Source: Acidobacteriota bacterium (GTDB lineage Bacteria; Acidobacteriota; Thermoanaerobaculia; Thermoanaerobaculales; Thermoanaerobaculaceae). Taken from it: DNA of 7,009 bases. The translations under genes were made by a program, and so were the position numbers. Position 1 is the first letter of the stretch, and every line of letters begins with the position of its first letter. The DNA is taken from NCBI GenBank assembly GCA_021782525.1, contig JAJXUY010000076.1, positions 1 through 7,009 on the forward strand, in the 5' to 3' direction. Shown one piece after another: positions 4,958-7,009 of the stretch. The notes under the pieces were generated by a model that saw only the letters and a program-made list of their open reading frames with translations, was not told where the DNA came from and made no database searches.

Positions 4958-5827
4958 GTGTTCACGATCATCACCAAGGAAGAAATCGCGCCCAAGTTCC
5001 ACCGCTTCGTCGTCCAGGCGCCGGAGATCGCGCGTAAGCACAGACCCGGGCAGTTCGTGATGGTGCTTCCGACCGGGTCGGGCGAGCGCATCCCCCTGAC
5101 GATCGCCGCCTCGGACCCGGGCGCCGGGACGATCACGCTCGTGGTCCAGGAGGTCGGCAAGACGACGATGGGCATGGCGCTGATGGCGGCGGGCGACGGC
5201 TTCGTTTCGGTCGTGGGGCCGCTCGGCACACCGACGCACATCGAGAAGTTCGGCACCGTGGTCTGCGTCGGCGGCGGGGCGGGGATCGCGCCGATGCTGC
5301 CGATCGCGGGCGGCCTGCGCCGCGCCGGCAACCGCGTGCTCTCGATCCTCGGCGGCCGCACGCAGGAGCTGGTGATCCTGCGCGCCGAGATGGAAGCGGT
5401 CTCCGACGAGATCGTCTACACCACCGACGACGGCTCGTTCGGACGCAAGGGCCTGGTCACGCACGCGCTCGCGGACCTCGTCGCCAGCCACGGCAAGCCC
5501 GATCTCGTCGTCGCGATCGGGCCGGCGATCATGATGAAGGCGGTGGCGGAGATGACGCGCCCGCTCGCGATCCCGACGCTCGCCTCACTCAACTCGATCA
5601 TGGTGGACGGCACCGGGATGTGCGGCGCCTGCCGCATCGCGGTGGACGGCCAGACCAAGTTCGTGTGCGTCGACGGACCCGAGTTCGACGCCCACAAGGT
5701 CGACTTCGACCTGTTGATCAAGCGGCTGCGCATGTACCTCCCGGAGGAACAGGCGGCGCGCGAGAAGTTCCTCACCGAGCACGCCGCGCACGAGTGCCGG
5801 GCGATGGCGGGGGTGTCCCGTGGCTGA
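4958..5827 (+). CDS. nfnA: NfnA/SudB-type ferredoxin-NAD(P)+ reductase subunit (FAD, [2Fe-2S])
   Basis: A complete 289-residue cytosolic flavoprotein. Seen: an N-terminal FAD-binding barrel with PGQFVMV (30-36) and RIPLT (44-48, the flavin-contacting R-x-P-x-T type motif), GPLGTP (87-92), an NAD(H)-binding Rossmann motif GGGAGIAP (105-112), and a C-terminal iron-sulfur segment D217-G-T-G-M-C222-G-A-C225 with C237 in FVCVDGPEFD. Known: in NfnA-type subunits a [2Fe-2S] cluster is bound by three cysteines plus an aspartate in this segment, and the subunit handles NADH in NADH-dependent reduced ferredoxin:NADP+ oxidoreductase; SudB of sulfide dehydrogenase and dihydroorotate dehydrogenase electron-transfer subunits are close relatives. 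The next gene is the matching large subunit and overlaps by eight bases, which supports an Nfn/Sud complex rather than PyrK, as no pyrD is visible. A sigma70-like promoter and a clear Shine-Dalgarno precede it. Nfn versus Sud cannot be decided from sequence alone. Confidence 0.88.
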   Translation: MFTIITKEEIAPKFHRFVVQAPEIARKHRPGQFVMVLPTGSGERIPLTIAASDPGAGTITLVVQEVGKTTMGMALMAAGDGFVSVVGPLGTPTHIEKFGTVVCVGGGAGIAPMLPIAGGLRRAGNRVLSILGGRTQELVILRAEMEAVSDEIVYTTDDGSFGRKGLVTHALADLVASHGKPDLVVAIGPAIMMKAVAEMTRPLAIPTLASLNSIMVDGTGMCGACRIAVDGQTKFVCVDGPEFDAHKVDFDLLIKRLRMYLPEEQAAREKFLTEHAAHECRAMAGVSRG

Positions 5828-7009
5828 CGAGATCCGCGGTGTCCCCGAGCTGCCCAAGGCGCAGCGGATGAAGGTGCCGCGCCATCCGATGGCGACGCAG
5901 GAACCGCTGGCGCGCATCAAGAACTTTGCCGAGGTGGCGCTCGGCTACTCTCCCGAGTTCGCCATGGAGGAGGCGCAGCGCTGCCTGCAGTGCGCCAACC
6001 CGCCGTGCGTCAAGGGGTGTCCCGTCGGGATCGACATCCCGGCGTTCGTCCAGCTCATCCGCGAGGGCGACTTCGAGGGCTCGCTCGCCAAGATCAAGGA
6101 GACCAACACCCTGCCCGCGATCTGCGGCCGCGTCTGCCCGCAGGAGGAGCAGTGCGAGGTCGTCTGCGTCATGGCCAAGAAGTACCAGCCGGTGGCGATC
6201 GGCCGCCTCGAGCGCTTCGTCGCCGACTGGGAGCGCGACCGGGGCCTCTCCTCCACGCCGCAGCTCGCCCCGCCGAGCGGGCACAAGGTGGCGGTGGTGG
6301 GCTCCGGCCCGGCCGGCCTCGCCTGCGCCGCGGAGCTGGCCAGGTTCGGGCACAAGGTGACGATCTTCGAGGCGCTGCACAAGCCGGGCGGCGTGCTCGT
6401 GTACGGCATCCCGCAGTTCCGGCTGCCGAAGGAGATCGTGACGTTCGAGATCGAGAATCTCACCCGCATGGGCGTGGAGCTGCGCCCCGACTTCGTCATC
6501 GGCAAGACCGCGACCGTGCACGAGCTGTTCGGCGAGTACGGCTACGACGCGGTGTTCCTCGGCACCGGCGCCGGCCTGCCGTACTTCCTCGGGATCCCGG
6601 GCGAGAACTACATCGGCGTGCTCTCGGCCAACGAGTTCCTCACCCGGGTCAACCTGATGAAGGCCTACGACTTCCCGCGGATGGACACGCCGGTGCGCAC
6701 CGGCCGCCGGGTCGCGGTGGTGGGCTCGGGGAACGTCGCGATGGACTGCCTGCGCACCGCCAAGCGGCTGGGCGCGGAAGAGGTCATCTGTGTGTACCGC
6801 CGCACCCGCAACGAATCGCCGGCCAGGCGGGAGGAGCTCGAGCACGCGGAGGAGGAGGCGATCGACTTCCGCTGGCTCTCCGCTCCGGTCGCGATCCTCG
6901 GCAACAACGAGGGGTTCGTCACCGGCCTGCGTATCCAGCGCATGGAGCTGGGCGAGCCCGACGCGTCCGGCCGCCGCCGCCCAGTGCCGATCGAGGGCTC
7001 GGAGTACGA
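5820..7009 (+). CDS. nfnB: NfnB/SudA/GltD-like FAD, [4Fe-4S] oxidoreductase, C-terminus cut
   Basis: 396 residues are visible; family members are usually about 460-480 residues, so some 70-80 are lost beyond the right edge. Seen: two cysteine groups, C55-x2-C58-x4-C63-x3-C67 and C102-x3-C106-x5-C112-x3-C116; an FAD-binding GSGPAG (161-166); YGIPQFRLPK (195-204), a hallmark of the GltD/NfnB family; and a second nucleotide-binding GSGNVA (302-307). Known: these groups bind two [4Fe-4S] clusters, and the family includes the glutamate synthase small subunit, NfnB and SudA. In Nfn this subunit carries the bifurcating FAD and reacts with NADPH and ferredoxin. The GTG start at 5820 overlaps the upstream stop by eight bases, so translation is probably coupled; only a weak purine tract (GCGGGGGTG) precedes it. 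No glutamate synthase large subunit is in view, so Nfn/Sud is preferred, but genes beyond the edge could change that. Confidence 0.88.
   Translation, partial: MADEIRGVPELPKAQRMKVPRHPMATQEPLARIKNFAEVALGYSPEFAMEEAQRCLQCANPPCVKGCPVGIDIPAFVQLIREGDFEGSLAKIKETNTLPAICGRVCPQEEQCEVVCVMAKKYQPVAIGRLERFVADWERDRGLSSTPQLAPPSGHKVAVVGSGPAGLACAAELARFGHKVTIFEALHKPGGVLVYGIPQFRLPKEIVTFEIENLTRMGVELRPDFVIGKTATVHELFGEYGYDAVFLGTGAGLPYFLGIPGENYIGVLSANEFLTRVNLMKAYDFPRMDTPVRTGRRVAVVGSGNVAMDCLRTAKRLGAEEVICVYRRTRNESPARREELEHAEEEAIDFRWLSAPVAILGNNEGFVTGLRIQRMELGEPDASGRRRPVPIEGSEY

Overview
The window is about 70% G+C by eye, with strong third-position GC bias, and is densely packed with bacterial genes. It holds six protein-coding genes, two of them cut by the window edges. 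No RNA gene, CRISPR array, transposase or phage gene was seen. The combination of a TIGR02265/DUF2378-like protein, a secreted CBM9/DUF5916-like protein, a Tudor-less UvrD helicase and an Nfn-type electron-bifurcating pair would fit a high-GC Myxococcota, Acidobacteriota or related lineage. Taxonomy cannot be settled from this sequence alone.

Left part (1-4531), all on the minus strand. Reading in the direction of transcription: a UvrD/PcrA-type DNA helicase (4531-2471); 41 bases later a GT-B glycosyltransferase-like protein related to the N-terminal domain of plant arabinokinase (2429-1326), followed by a GC-rich hairpin; then a separate unit with its own sigma70-like promoter (TTGAAG-N17-TACAAT) encoding a 184-aa TIGR02265/V4R-like protein (1151-597) and a secreted CBM9/DUF5916-like protein whose C-terminus lies beyond the left edge (554-1).

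Middle (4532-4957). This 426-base divergent intergenic region contains a purine-rich array with a 7/14-base period, then a pyrimidine-rich heptad array that is partly its inverted copy. It is followed by a good sigma70-like promoter (TTGCCA-N17-TACTAT) and a GC-rich 87-base leader for the plus-strand genes.

Right part (4958-7009), plus strand. Two overlapping genes encode an FAD/[2Fe-2S] ferredoxin-NAD(P)+ reductase-like subunit (NfnA/SudB type) and a GltD-like FAD/[4Fe-4S] subunit (NfnB/SudA type), the latter truncated by the right edge. Together they probably form a flavin-based electron-bifurcating NADH-dependent ferredoxin:NADP+ oxidoreductase or a close relative, which points to ferredoxin-linked low-potential redox metabolism.

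Four starts have good or coupled initiation context: AGGAGG, GGGAGGG and GGAGG for three genes, and an 8-base overlap for nfnB. The helicase and glycosyltransferase have no Shine-Dalgarno; each instead has a TAnnnT hexamer 6-8 bases before the start, as leaderless genes do. No convincing novel multi-gene system was found. The most notable items are the heptad array, the possible leaderless pair, and the regulatory architecture of the two sigma70-like promoters.
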